Shown here piece after piece: positions 1-5,327 of a stretch of DNA of 5,327 nt. Each line of letters starts with the position of its first letter. Position 1 is the stretch's first letter. The translations under genes were made by a program, and so were the position numbers. The notes below the pieces were generated by a model that did no database searches, was not told the DNA's origin, and saw only the letters and a list, made by a program, of their open reading frames with translations. The stretch is from an uncultured Prosthecobacter sp. GTDB lineage: Bacteria; Verrucomicrobiota; Verrucomicrobiia; Verrucomicrobiales; Verrucomicrobiaceae. The stretch covers positions 1 through 5,327 of the forward strand of contig CANNUR010000215.1 in NCBI GenBank assembly GCA_947523045.1, in the 5' to 3' direction.

Positions 1-411
1 CAGGATGTGCCAGTGGTCGAAACCGGTGGGATCGCTGTCCAGATGCCACTTGCCGATGAGCGCGGTCTGGTAACCCGCCTTGCGCAGCAGCTTGGGAAAG
101 GTCTGCTGCGAGCCGTCAAAGGGGCGGCCCGACTCGTTGCAGTAAAAGCCGTTGAGATGCGAGTACTTGCCGGTGAGCACGGCGGCGCGCGAGGGGCCGC
201 AGATCGAGTTCGGCACGAGGCAGCGACTGAACTTCATGCCCTGCGCGGCGAGCCGGTCGATGTTCGGGGTGTCGAGCAGCTTGCGGGCGTCGCCGAAGCA
301 GCTCAGCGCCTGGTTGGTCAGGTCGTCGCAGAAGATGAACAGCAGGTTGGGTCGCTCCGCCGCCGCGACGGACAGCAGCGGGGCGAAAAGCAGGGGCAGC
401 AGGCGTTTCAT
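1..411 (-). CDS. Exported sulfatase, N-terminal part (S1 formylglycine type), runs off left edge
   Basis: Only the first 137 codons are present; the gene continues beyond base 1 and has no stop in the window. It would hydrolyse sulfate esters on a carbohydrate outside the cytoplasm. Residues 1-18 form a Sec signal peptide (Lys2-Arg3, Leu-rich core, Ala-Ala-Ala end), and the mature part opens with [10 protein letters not shown], where Asp29 and Asp30 are metal ligands of the alkaline-phosphatase-like sulfatase fold. The sulfatase signature C-G-P-S-R lies at residues 71-75, so Cys71 is the residue converted to formylglycine. GKWH follows at 120-123. The ensuing 'D-P-T-G-F-D-H-W' resembles GlcNAc-6-sulfatase-like S1 sulfatases, but the substrate cannot be fixed from this fragment. 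The ATG at 411 is chosen because it gives a complete signal peptide. It starts 31 nt after the propeller gene on the same strand, suggesting one transcript. No formylglycine-generating enzyme is visible in the window. Sulfatase identity is very secure; the subfamily is tentative. Confidence 0.93.
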   Translation of the reverse strand, partial: MKRLLPLLFAPLLSVAAAERPNLLFIFCDDLTNQALSCFGDARKLLDTPNIDRLAAQGMKFSRCLVPNSICGPSRAAVLTGKYSHLNGFYCNESGRPFDGSQQTFPKLLRKAGYQTALIGKWHLDSDPTGFDHWHIL

Positions 412-442
412 GAAGGAGTGGGGGCTTGGCCCATGCACAGGC

Positions 443-1660
443 TCACTGGCCGATGCACCAGAGGTATTCCTGGCGGGTGGGCGCGGTTTGGGCGGCGCGC
501 AGGTAGAGGCGGTTGCCGCAGATGGCGGGCGAACTGAAGGATTCCTCGCCGAGCGCGTTCTGGGCGAGCACCGTGCATTTTTCCGGCGAGACTTCGAGCA
601 CCGAGGTGACGCCGCCCTTGCTGGTGGCGTAGACGCGGTTGCCCACCATGACCGGTGAGCCGTAGAATTCGCGGTCGATCTTCTCCGACCAGCGTTCCTC
701 GCCGGTGTCCGCCTTCCAGCAGATCGCGCGACCGGCGTCTCCGACGGCATAGACGTGACCGTCCTTGACCAGCAGCGAGGGCACATAGGTCTTCGTGGTG
801 TTCTCCCAGGCGATGCGGCCCGAGCCGTCGGCCTCGAGGGCGAGCGTGTGGTTCTTGGGATAGCCGCCGCCGAGGAAGACGCGCTGGCCGTCGGTCACCG
901 CGGTGACCACGGTTTCCTCGGTGCTGCCGTCGAAGCTCCAGAGCTTGGTGCCGGTCAGCGGATCGAAGCTCTCGAACTTGTTGCAGCCGGCGAGGATGGC
1001 CTGGGTCTTGCCGGCGATCGTCAGCACCGCAGGCGTGGCGTAGTTGGCGATGGGCGGCCGCTCCTGCTGCCAGACGACAGCGCCGGTGAGCTTGTCGAGC
1101 CCGGTCAGCCTGCCGCCGCCGCGATGGTCGGCGGCGACGAGCACGAGGTTTTCGTGGAGGACGGGCGAGGCGCCGTAGCCCTGGTGCACCTGGAAGTCGC
1201 CGACGCGGCGCTGCCAGAGGACCTTGCCGTCGCGGTCGAGCGCGGTGGTGAAGATGGCGTTGTCGTTGAGGAAGTTGACGAAGTGGCGCTCGCCGTCGCT
1301 CACCACATCGGAGGAGGCCTGCGATGAAATCTTGTGGCCCTTGCTGTTGAGCCTGCCCTTGTGGATCACCGTCTGCCAGCGCGGCTTGCCGGTGGCGCGG
1401 TCGAAGCTGAGCACGAGCTGCTCCTCCGTTTCAAGGTCGGCGGTGGCCAGGAAGATCTGGTCGCCCACGACGATCGGCGAGCCGTGGCCGCGGCCGCGCA
1501 CCGGGGTTTTCCAGACGACGTTTTCGCTTTCGCTCCACTTCACCGGCGGTGTCTGGTTGGGCGCGGCCTGGCCGTCGCGGGTGGGGCCGCGCCAGGCGGG
1601 CCAGTCGGTGGCGAGGCAGGGAACGGCGAGGGCAGCGGCGAGAAGGATGGGGAGCTTCAT
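443..1660 (-). CDS. Exported PQQ-like beta-propeller repeat protein
   Basis: A 405-residue protein. Residues 1 to about 17 form a signal peptide ([17 protein letters not shown]), so it should be periplasmic or exported. The mature N-terminus carries [12 protein letters not shown] (residues 19-30), a hallmark of the PQQ-binding-like beta-propeller proteins abundant in Planctomycetota and Verrucomicrobiota. Propeller blades are visible as repeated strand patterns with 'D..TG...W' turns: near 87-95 ([10 protein letters not shown]), 188-197 ([10 protein letters not shown]), 232-241 ([10 protein letters not shown]) and 317-324 (ADTGEERW), and with 'G-S-P' or 'A-T-P' strand starts at about 60, 164, 208 and 335. 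It lacks the cytochrome or dehydrogenase domains of true quinoprotein alcohol dehydrogenases, so a binding or scaffold role is likelier than catalysis; this is inference. The open frame continues upstream to about 2116, but the start at 1660 is chosen because it produces the signal peptide and the upstream part is low-complexity and overlaps the sulfatase. It lies between two sulfatase genes, so a role in sulfated-glycan use is plausible. Fold is secure; function unknown. Confidence 0.9.
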   Translation of the reverse strand: MKLPILLAAALAVPCLATDWPAWRGPTRDGQAAPNQTPPVKWSESENVVWKTPVRGRGHGSPIVVGDQIFLATADLETEEQLVLSFDRATGKPRWQTVIHKGRLNSKGHKISSQASSDVVSDGERHFVNFLNDNAIFTTALDRDGKVLWQRRVGDFQVHQGYGASPVLHENLVLVAADHRGGGRLTGLDKLTGAVVWQQERPPIANYATPAVLTIAGKTQAILAGCNKFESFDPLTGTKLWSFDGSTEETVVTAVTDGQRVFLGGGYPKNHTLALEADGSGRIAWENTTKTYVPSLLVKDGHVYAVGDAGRAICWKADTGEERWSEKIDREFYGSPVMVGNRVYATSKGGVTSVLEVSPEKCTVLAQNALGEESFSSPAICGNRLYLRAAQTAPTRQEYLWCIGQ

Positions 1661-1793
1661 GAGGAGCGAAGAGTACGGGCGGGCAGACGGGGCGCTGTCA
1701 GCGGGATCGGCAGGAGTCAACGAGAAGGGGTCGCGCGAAGTTGCTTGGAAGGCCGGGATCCAGCCGCCTTGCGGCAGCGGCGGGCTGGATCGT
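1661..1793. other. Intergenic gap between sulfatase and propeller genes
   Basis: This 133-nt stretch separates the sulfatase stop from the propeller-gene start on the minus strand. Its right part holds the stem-loop. The remaining roughly 95 nt next to the propeller gene shows no gene and no convincing -35/-10 pair. It is long enough for a separate promoter for the propeller and second sulfatase genes, so these may form their own transcription unit. No Shine-Dalgarno sequence is seen; the propeller ATG is preceded by CGCTCCTC on the mRNA sense. Confidence 0.4.
1757..1791 (-). terminator. Imperfect stem-loop after the sulfatase stop codon (possible terminator or REP-like element)
   Basis: GATCCAGC (1757-1764) pairs exactly with GCTGGATC (1784-1791), and CGCC (1765-1768) pairs with GGCG (1779-1782). 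This makes a 12-bp stem with one bulged G at 1783 and a 10-nt loop. It begins 2 nt past the sulfatase stop on the minus strand. The minus-strand bases following the stem are CCCGGCCTTCC, with no U-tract, so it is not a classical intrinsic terminator. It could instead be an mRNA 3'-end stabiliser, part of a rho-dependent end, or a dispersed palindromic repeat. Confidence 0.5.
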
Positions 1794-3227
1794 TCATGGA
1801 GCCGGCTGCGCCTTTTTCTTTTTCTTCGCGGGCGACTTGGGCGTGTTGGGTTTTTCGCGCGCGGCCATGGCGGCGAAACCGGCCGAATCGAGCAGCGGGT
1901 CATTCGTCTGGCGTCGCCAGTCGAGAAGGGACGCCTGCAGGCGGGCGAGGGTGGCGGCCTGGGCCGGGTCGCCCGCGAGGTCGTCGAACTCCCAGGGATC
2001 GGCCTGCAGGTCGTAGAGTTCGAACTCGGGCGGGTTGGCCGCGCGCTCAAAGGCGTTGCCGATTCGGCTGCCGGCAAAGGGTGGCTTCTGGCCCATGCGA
2101 TAGGCGGCATCGCCATCGATACCGGTGGTGGGTTGGGCCTGGCCGGCGCGCAGGTTGTGGATCAGTTTGAAGCGTGCGTCGCGGATCGTTCGGCGCGGGT
2201 AGAAGGGCGAGGAACCGTGGAAATGGAATTCCGTGGCGAGGAACTCGCGGTGCTGCGCGGGTTCGAGCGTGTGGCGCAGGGAGCGGCCGTGCAGGCCATC
2301 GGGCACGGGCAGGCCGGCGGCATCGAGCAGGGTGGGCAGCAGGTCGACCGTCGATACCAGTGCGGGGGTGCGTTCGCCGGCTGGGAAGATGCCGGGCCAG
2401 ACCGCCAGCATCGGCACCTTGACGCCCCCCTCGTAGCAGGAGGTTTTGCCGCGGAAGAAGGGCGGGCCGTGGTCGCCAACGAGCAGGATCACCGTGTCAT
2501 CGGCATGGCCGGCGGCGGCGAGTTCGGCGAGCAGCAGGCCGACCGCGGCATCGAAGCGCATGACGGCGTTGTAATACTGGGTGACGCGTTCGATCTGCTC
2601 CGGCGTGTCGATCTGCTGGAAGGGCAGGGGCGGCACCTCGCCGACCTTGAGCGGAGTTTCCGGCACGCCCCTGTACTGGGTCGGAAAGGCCTCGGCCGGC
2701 GGGCGCGGACTGCGGCCCAGCACATGCGGGTCGGAGTAGTTCGCCATCAGGAAGAACGGGCCGCTGCCACGCAGGAACTTGCCGGCTTCGGTCGCCGCGG
2801 CGCGGACGTCGCGGGTGTCGGCGCGCAGGCGGGCATCGAACGGGAAACTGGCTTCCGGGCCGACGTGCAGCTTGCCGAGGATGCCAGTGCGATAGCCCTG
2901 CTGCTTGAGCAGGGCGGGGATCGTCTGCTTGCGCAGTGGCTCGTGCAGTTGAAAGCCGGCGTCGTTGTTGAGCAGGCCGTACTGGCCGTTGGCATGGGGA
3001 TAGAGCCCCGTGAACATCGCGCTGCGCGACGGACTGCATGAGGCCTGGGCGACGTAGGCGTTGTCAAACAGGCGGCCGCGTGCGGCAAGGGCGTCGAGGT
3101 TGGGGGTGCGGATGGCCTTGTCGCCGTAGCACCCGAGCATGGGCCCGAGATCATCGGCGGTGATCAGCAGCAGGTTGGGTTGGGCCGCTGAGAGCAGCGG
3201 CACGGCGAGCAGGGCGAGCAGGCGCAT
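1794..3227 (-). CDS. Exported sulfatase, N-sulfoglucosamine sulfohydrolase-like, with poly-lysine C-terminus
   Basis: A complete 477-residue S1-type sulfatase, a usual length for bacterial heparan N-sulfatase-like enzymes. It should remove sulfate from a polysaccharide or oligosaccharide outside the cytoplasm. A short signal peptide covers residues 1-15 (Arg2, Leu-rich, ending SAA). Visible active-site elements are Asp25-Asp26 (metal ligands, in LLLITADDLG), C-S-P-S-R at 64-68 (Cys64 becomes formylglycine), GKLH at 118-121 (Lys119, His121), SDPH at 165-168, and GDHG at 251-254 (Asp252, His253). The later segment with LYDL near 404-407 and 'DPWEFDDLA' near 410-418 is the typical sulfatase C-terminal subdomain. 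Overall it resembles the SGSH/heparan N-sulfatase group, though the substrate is inferred. The last 14 residues are unusual: Lys464-Ser-Pro-Ala, then five lysines (468-472), then AQPAP. The ATG at 3227 lies 5 nt after the ligase stop, suggesting co-transcription and possible translational coupling; the open frame extends further upstream only as arginine/proline-rich noise antisense to nothing and overlapping the ligase. Confidence 0.94.
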   Translation of the reverse strand: MRLLALLAVPLLSAAQPNLLLITADDLGPMLGCYGDKAIRTPNLDALAARGRLFDNAYVAQASCSPSRSAMFTGLYPHANGQYGLLNNDAGFQLHEPLRKQTIPALLKQQGYRTGILGKLHVGPEASFPFDARLRADTRDVRAAATEAGKFLRGSGPFFLMANYSDPHVLGRSPRPPAEAFPTQYRGVPETPLKVGEVPPLPFQQIDTPEQIERVTQYYNAVMRFDAAVGLLLAELAAAGHADDTVILLVGDHGPPFFRGKTSCYEGGVKVPMLAVWPGIFPAGERTPALVSTVDLLPTLLDAAGLPVPDGLHGRSLRHTLEPAQHREFLATEFHFHGSSPFYPRRTIRDARFKLIHNLRAGQAQPTTGIDGDAAYRMGQKPPFAGSRIGNAFERAANPPEFELYDLQADPWEFDDLAGDPAQAATLARLQASLLDWRRQTNDPLLDSAGFAAMAAREKPNTPKSPAKKKKKAQPAP

Positions 3228-3232
3228 GGTTT

Positions 3233-4435
3233 TTAAGGGATAAGGGAAACCCAGCGGCGTGGGGTTTCCCAGAGGGCGAGGCCGGTGCAGGCGCGGGTTT
3301 TGAAGTCGCGGGTGAGTTGGTCGGCCGGCAGGTCGACGACGGCGACCACTTCCTGGCCGCGCTCGGGGTCGCGGCTGGGTTCGCCGCGAACCTCGATGCC
3401 GTCGAGGCCGGTGGCGGCGCGAAGGCGGTTGGCGACCTCGAACGGGCTGAGCTTGCGTCCGGCCACCTGGATGCCGGCGCCGAGGCAGCCGCCGAAATAC
3501 AGGCGATCGTTCACGATCTCGATCCGGTCCCAGGTGAGGTGGTGGCCGTCGCCAAAGACTTCGCCCGGTTCGGGGGCATCGTAACCGAGACCGACGGCAT
3601 CGCTGGCGACGAGCAATCGACCGTCGGGGCCGGTCGCGACCGTGACCCCGGGCAGCAGGGTGCCGAGGTCGGGTTCGTCGCTGCGCGGTGTGTCGGTGAG
3701 GTCGGCGCTGATGGCACCGGTCTCGCTGGTGCCGTAGAGATTGTGCAGCTTCAGGCCGGCGCAGGTTTGCAGGCGTTGGCCGAGTTCGGGGCGCAGAGGG
3801 GCACCGGCGCAGACGGCGCGGCTGACCGCATGGAAGTCGATGCCGGCATCGAGCCAGGCTTTCCACAGGGCCGGCACCCCGGGCAGGAAGAGTCGACCCG
3901 GTGCGGTGAGCGCCTCGCTGAGGCCGGCGGGGAAGGGCGAGGGCAGCCAGTGCACCGACAGGCCGTGGCCGAGCAGTTGCAGCAGGGTGGTGCTGAGGCC
4001 GTAGGAGTGGGCGACACTGACCGCGGCGACCGCGCCGTCGAGGTCGGCAAGGCCGAGTGCCGTGTGCAGGCGGTCGGTGTCGGCCAGTACCTGGTCGAGC
4101 GTGAAGAACTGGCAGCGGCGGCGACCCGAGCTGCCGACGGTTTGTTTGATCAGCGCCGTGCCGGGCGGGGGCGGGCAGGCCGGCAGGCGGCGTTCGCGGT
4201 CGGCCTCGACCACTTGCACGGGCAGGTCGTGCAGAAAGCCGGCGAGCAGGGCGATGGTGAGCTGGGCGGCATCGCCGCGGGCGAGGTGGCAGCGGTCAAG
4301 CACCGGGCAGATGTCGGCCGGGCGGGCGCGGGCGGCACGGTCGAGTTCGGCAAAGGTCCAGGTTCGACCGGTCTGGCGCAGGGCGGGGGAGTCGCCCTGG
4401 GCATCGAGGATTTTCTGCCAGCGATCAGCAAACAT
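3233..4435 (-). CDS. AMP-binding (ANL superfamily) acyl-adenylate/ligase-like protein, short and divergent
   Basis: A 400-residue member of the adenylate-forming (acyl-CoA synthetase-like) superfamily; typical members have about 450-550 residues. It would activate a carboxylic acid with ATP, probably feeding the pathway of the divergent ketoacyl synthase. No signal peptide, so cytosolic. Motifs in order: an A3-like nucleotide loop TVGSSGRRR at 99-107 (the usual final Lys is Arg), VAHSYG at 141-146, the A5 motif LYGTSETG at 233-240 with Glu238, an A7-like GEVFGDG at 291-297 (Asp296), and an A8 region at 311-328. In A8 the usual G-R-x-x-D hinge reads G-C-L-G-A (Cys317, Ala320), while the following AGRKLSPFEV is well kept. 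The protein ends at TPRRWVSLIP, where family members normally continue into the 'GK' (A10) lysine motif, so that lysine is absent. The N-terminal part (about 95 residues before A3) is also short. It may adenylate only, act with a partner, or be a decaying gene. Family membership is strong; activity is uncertain. Confidence 0.85.
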   Translation of the reverse strand: MFADRWQKILDAQGDSPALRQTGRTWTFAELDRAARARPADICPVLDRCHLARGDAAQLTIALLAGFLHDLPVQVVEADRERRLPACPPPPGTALIKQTVGSSGRRRCQFFTLDQVLADTDRLHTALGLADLDGAVAAVSVAHSYGLSTTLLQLLGHGLSVHWLPSPFPAGLSEALTAPGRLFLPGVPALWKAWLDAGIDFHAVSRAVCAGAPLRPELGQRLQTCAGLKLHNLYGTSETGAISADLTDTPRSDEPDLGTLLPGVTVATGPDGRLLVASDAVGLGYDAPEPGEVFGDGHHLTWDRIEIVNDRLYFGGCLGAGIQVAGRKLSPFEVANRLRAATGLDGIEVRGEPSRDPERGQEVVAVVDLPADQLTRDFKTRACTGLALWETPRRWVSLIP

Positions 4436-4551
4436 TTGACACTGCGCGCCGCGCGCCGCTACAGCGTGGAGCGCGGAAGCTTCATCCTGCCCGGGTGCGC
4501 CGCGACTGCAAGCCCGGGAATCCGTGCGCCGGACTTTGTCGTTTCCTCTCC
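4436..4551. promoter_or_regulatory. Divergent intergenic control region between ligase and ketoacyl synthase
   Basis: This 116-nt gap is the only upstream region for both divergent genes, so promoters for both should lie in or near it. On the plus strand a perfect TTGACA lies at 4436-4441, directly next to the ligase start codon, with a weak TACAGC 18 nt further on (4460-4465). The match is partial and the organism's sigma-factor consensus is unknown, so this is only a candidate. No convincing promoter was seen on the minus strand. The region also carries a nested inverted repeat and two GCCCGGG copies. Confidence 0.4.
4449..4476. repeat. Nested inverted repeat in the divergent gap
   Basis: CCGCGC (4449-4454) is complementary to GCGCGG (4471-4476), and inside it CGCT (4457-4460) is complementary to AGCG (4463-4466), around a 2-nt loop. 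The two arms share one axis only approximately (2-nt and 4-nt internal loops). It could be an operator half-site pair or a 5' leader hairpin. In DNA this GC-rich, chance is a real alternative. Confidence 0.3.
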
Positions 4552-5327
4552 GTGACCTCCGACCCCCGCATCCTTGTCACCGGCGCCGGTATCGTGTCGC
4601 CGCTCGGTCTCGACGCAGCGGGCCATGGGCAGGCGCTGCGCGAGGAACGCCAGGCGTTTCGGCCGGTGACCCTGTTTGACGTGAGCCGACGCGTGGCGCG
4701 CACGGCGGGCGAGGTGGACCTGCCCGACGAGCGTCTGTTCGCCCGGCTGCCGCAGCGGCGCCAGCACCTGGCCGATCGCGGCACGCGCATGCTGCTGCTG
4801 GCCCTGCGCGAGACTTTGGCGAGCGCCGGTCTGGCCGGAATGCAGGGGATCGACGCCCTGATCGTCGGCACCTCGGCCGGGGCGATGCCGCTGGGGCAGG
4901 CGTACTTTCGCGAGGCCCGGCGCAGTGCGCATCGTGTGCCGGGTCAGGTGACGCGCGTGCAGTTTTACCAACCCTGGCGGCAGATGCGCCTGATCGCCGA
5001 CGAGTACGACTGGCGCGGCTCCGTGCGCCTGGTTTCCAATGCCTGTGCCAGCGGCGCCAATGCCATTGGCGAGGCCATGGCCCTGATTCGCAGCGGTCGC
5101 GCCCGGCGGGTGCTGGCGGGGGGCTATGACGCGCTTGCCGAGCTGGTGTTTGCTGGGTTCGACAGCCTGCGCGCACTCGCCCCGGATGGGGTGCCGCGAC
5201 CCTTTGACGCGGCGCGTGATGGCCTGGCGATTGGGGAAGGCGCGGCGCTGGTGCTGCTGGAGAGTGCTGAAGCGGCGGCCGAACGTGGCGCGGTCGCCTG
5301 GGCTGAGGCGGCGGGTTATGCCACCAC
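4552..5327 (+). CDS. Beta-ketoacyl-ACP synthase (FabF/KAS II-like), N-terminal part, runs off right edge
   Basis: The first 258 codons of a thiolase-fold condensing enzyme that joins an acyl thioester to malonyl-ACP by decarboxylative Claisen condensation in fatty-acid or polyketide-like synthesis. The N-terminus RILVTGAGIVSPLG (residues 6-19) is the standard KAS opening. The nucleophile is Cys165 within SNACASGANAIG, and the motif PRPFDAARDGLAIGEGAA lies at 215-232, where most KAS II proteins have 'RPFD..RDGFV.GEGA'. The two catalytic histidines would lie beyond the window. The GTG at 4552 is chosen because the conserved core starts five codons later; another in-frame GTG at 4495 would add 19 Cys/Arg-rich residues with no family support. 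No Shine-Dalgarno sequence precedes the GTG; the upstream bases are pyrimidine-rich. It is divergent from the AMP-binding gene. The shared gap, and the known pairing of such synthases with AMP-ligases in aryl-polyene-like clusters, suggest secondary lipid or polyene synthesis rather than housekeeping FabF. That role is inference. Confidence 0.93.
   Translation, partial: MTSDPRILVTGAGIVSPLGLDAAGHGQALREERQAFRPVTLFDVSRRVARTAGEVDLPDERLFARLPQRRQHLADRGTRMLLLALRETLASAGLAGMQGIDALIVGTSAGAMPLGQAYFREARRSAHRVPGQVTRVQFYQPWRQMRLIADEYDWRGSVRLVSNACASGANAIGEAMALIRSGRARRVLAGGYDALAELVFAGFDSLRALAPDGVPRPFDAARDGLAIGEGAALVLLESAEAAAERGAVAWAEAAGYAT

Noticed and set aside
1661..2116. Upstream extension of the propeller gene frame
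   Set aside because: It is Arg/Pro/Ser-rich, overlaps the sulfatase 3' end, and would bury the signal peptide found at 1660.
1224..3041. Long plus-strand open frame (605 codons) opposite the sulfatase and propeller genes
   Set aside because: The translation is Gly/Ala/Arg/Glu-rich with no recognisable motif, and it lies antisense to two clearly identified genes. It is a typical high-GC shadow frame.
3196..3240. Frameshift that would continue the ligase into a missing A10 motif
   Set aside because: I read the other two frames past the stop. One is the sulfatase signal peptide and neither gives a Gly-Lys-x-x-Arg pattern, so a simple frameshift does not explain the short C-terminus.
3228..3866. 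Upstream extension of the sulfatase frame into the ligase gene
   Set aside because: It is Arg/Pro/His-rich and overlaps the ligase in another frame; the signal peptide at 3227 fixes the start.
3317..4555. Plus-strand open frame (412 codons) opposite the AMP-binding gene
   Set aside because: Low-complexity Gly/Ala/Glu composition with no motif; the minus strand carries ANL motifs in order. The absence of stops reflects base composition.
4577..5176. Minus-strand open frame antisense to the ketoacyl synthase
   Set aside because: Arg/Ala/Pro-rich with no motif, opposite a clear KAS with its active-site cysteine. A second minus-strand frame at 4459-4971 was rejected for the same reason.
1..5327. 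CRISPR arrays, tRNA or rRNA genes, insertion sequences, attachment sites
   Set aside because: No regularly spaced repeats, cloverleaf-like segments, transposase motifs or terminal inverted repeats were seen by eye.

Overview
The window reads as high-GC bacterial DNA. It carries exported formylglycine-type sulfatases, a 'DWPAWRGP'-type PQQ-repeat propeller protein, and an unusual acyl-adenylating enzyme divergent from a ketoacyl synthase. This gene mix, with no recognisable Shine-Dalgarno sequence before any start codon, fits the Planctomycetota-Verrucomicrobiota-Chlamydiota superphylum, most likely Verrucomicrobiota. The assignment is inferred from gene content; no marker gene is present.

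Layout. Four genes lie on the minus strand and read right to left: an AMP-binding (ANL superfamily) protein (4435 to 3233), a complete exported sulfatase (3227 to 1794), a PQQ-like beta-propeller protein (1660 to 443), and a second sulfatase that starts at 411 and runs off the left edge. The ligase and first sulfatase are 5 nt apart. The first sulfatase and propeller gene are separated by 133 nt containing a strong imperfect stem-loop just after the sulfatase stop codon. The propeller gene and second sulfatase are 31 nt apart. On the plus strand a beta-ketoacyl-ACP synthase starts at about 4552 and runs off the right edge. The 116-nt gap between the divergent ligase and synthase is the only obvious two-way control region.

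How they may work together. The two sulfatases and the propeller protein all have signal peptides and look like part of an extracytoplasmic sulfated-polysaccharide desulfation locus. The first sulfatase resembles N-sulfoglucosamine sulfohydrolases and the second resembles GlcNAc-6-sulfatase-like enzymes, so a heparan-type glycan is possible but unproven. The ligase and ketoacyl synthase look like the edge of a fatty-acid or aryl-polyene-like biosynthetic cluster continuing to the right. The junction of the two themes falls at the 5-nt ligase/sulfatase boundary. There the ligase ends just before the expected C-terminal catalytic-lysine (A10) motif and has also lost the usual A8 hinge residues. 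This apparently degenerate or repurposed adenylating enzyme is the most unusual item in the window.
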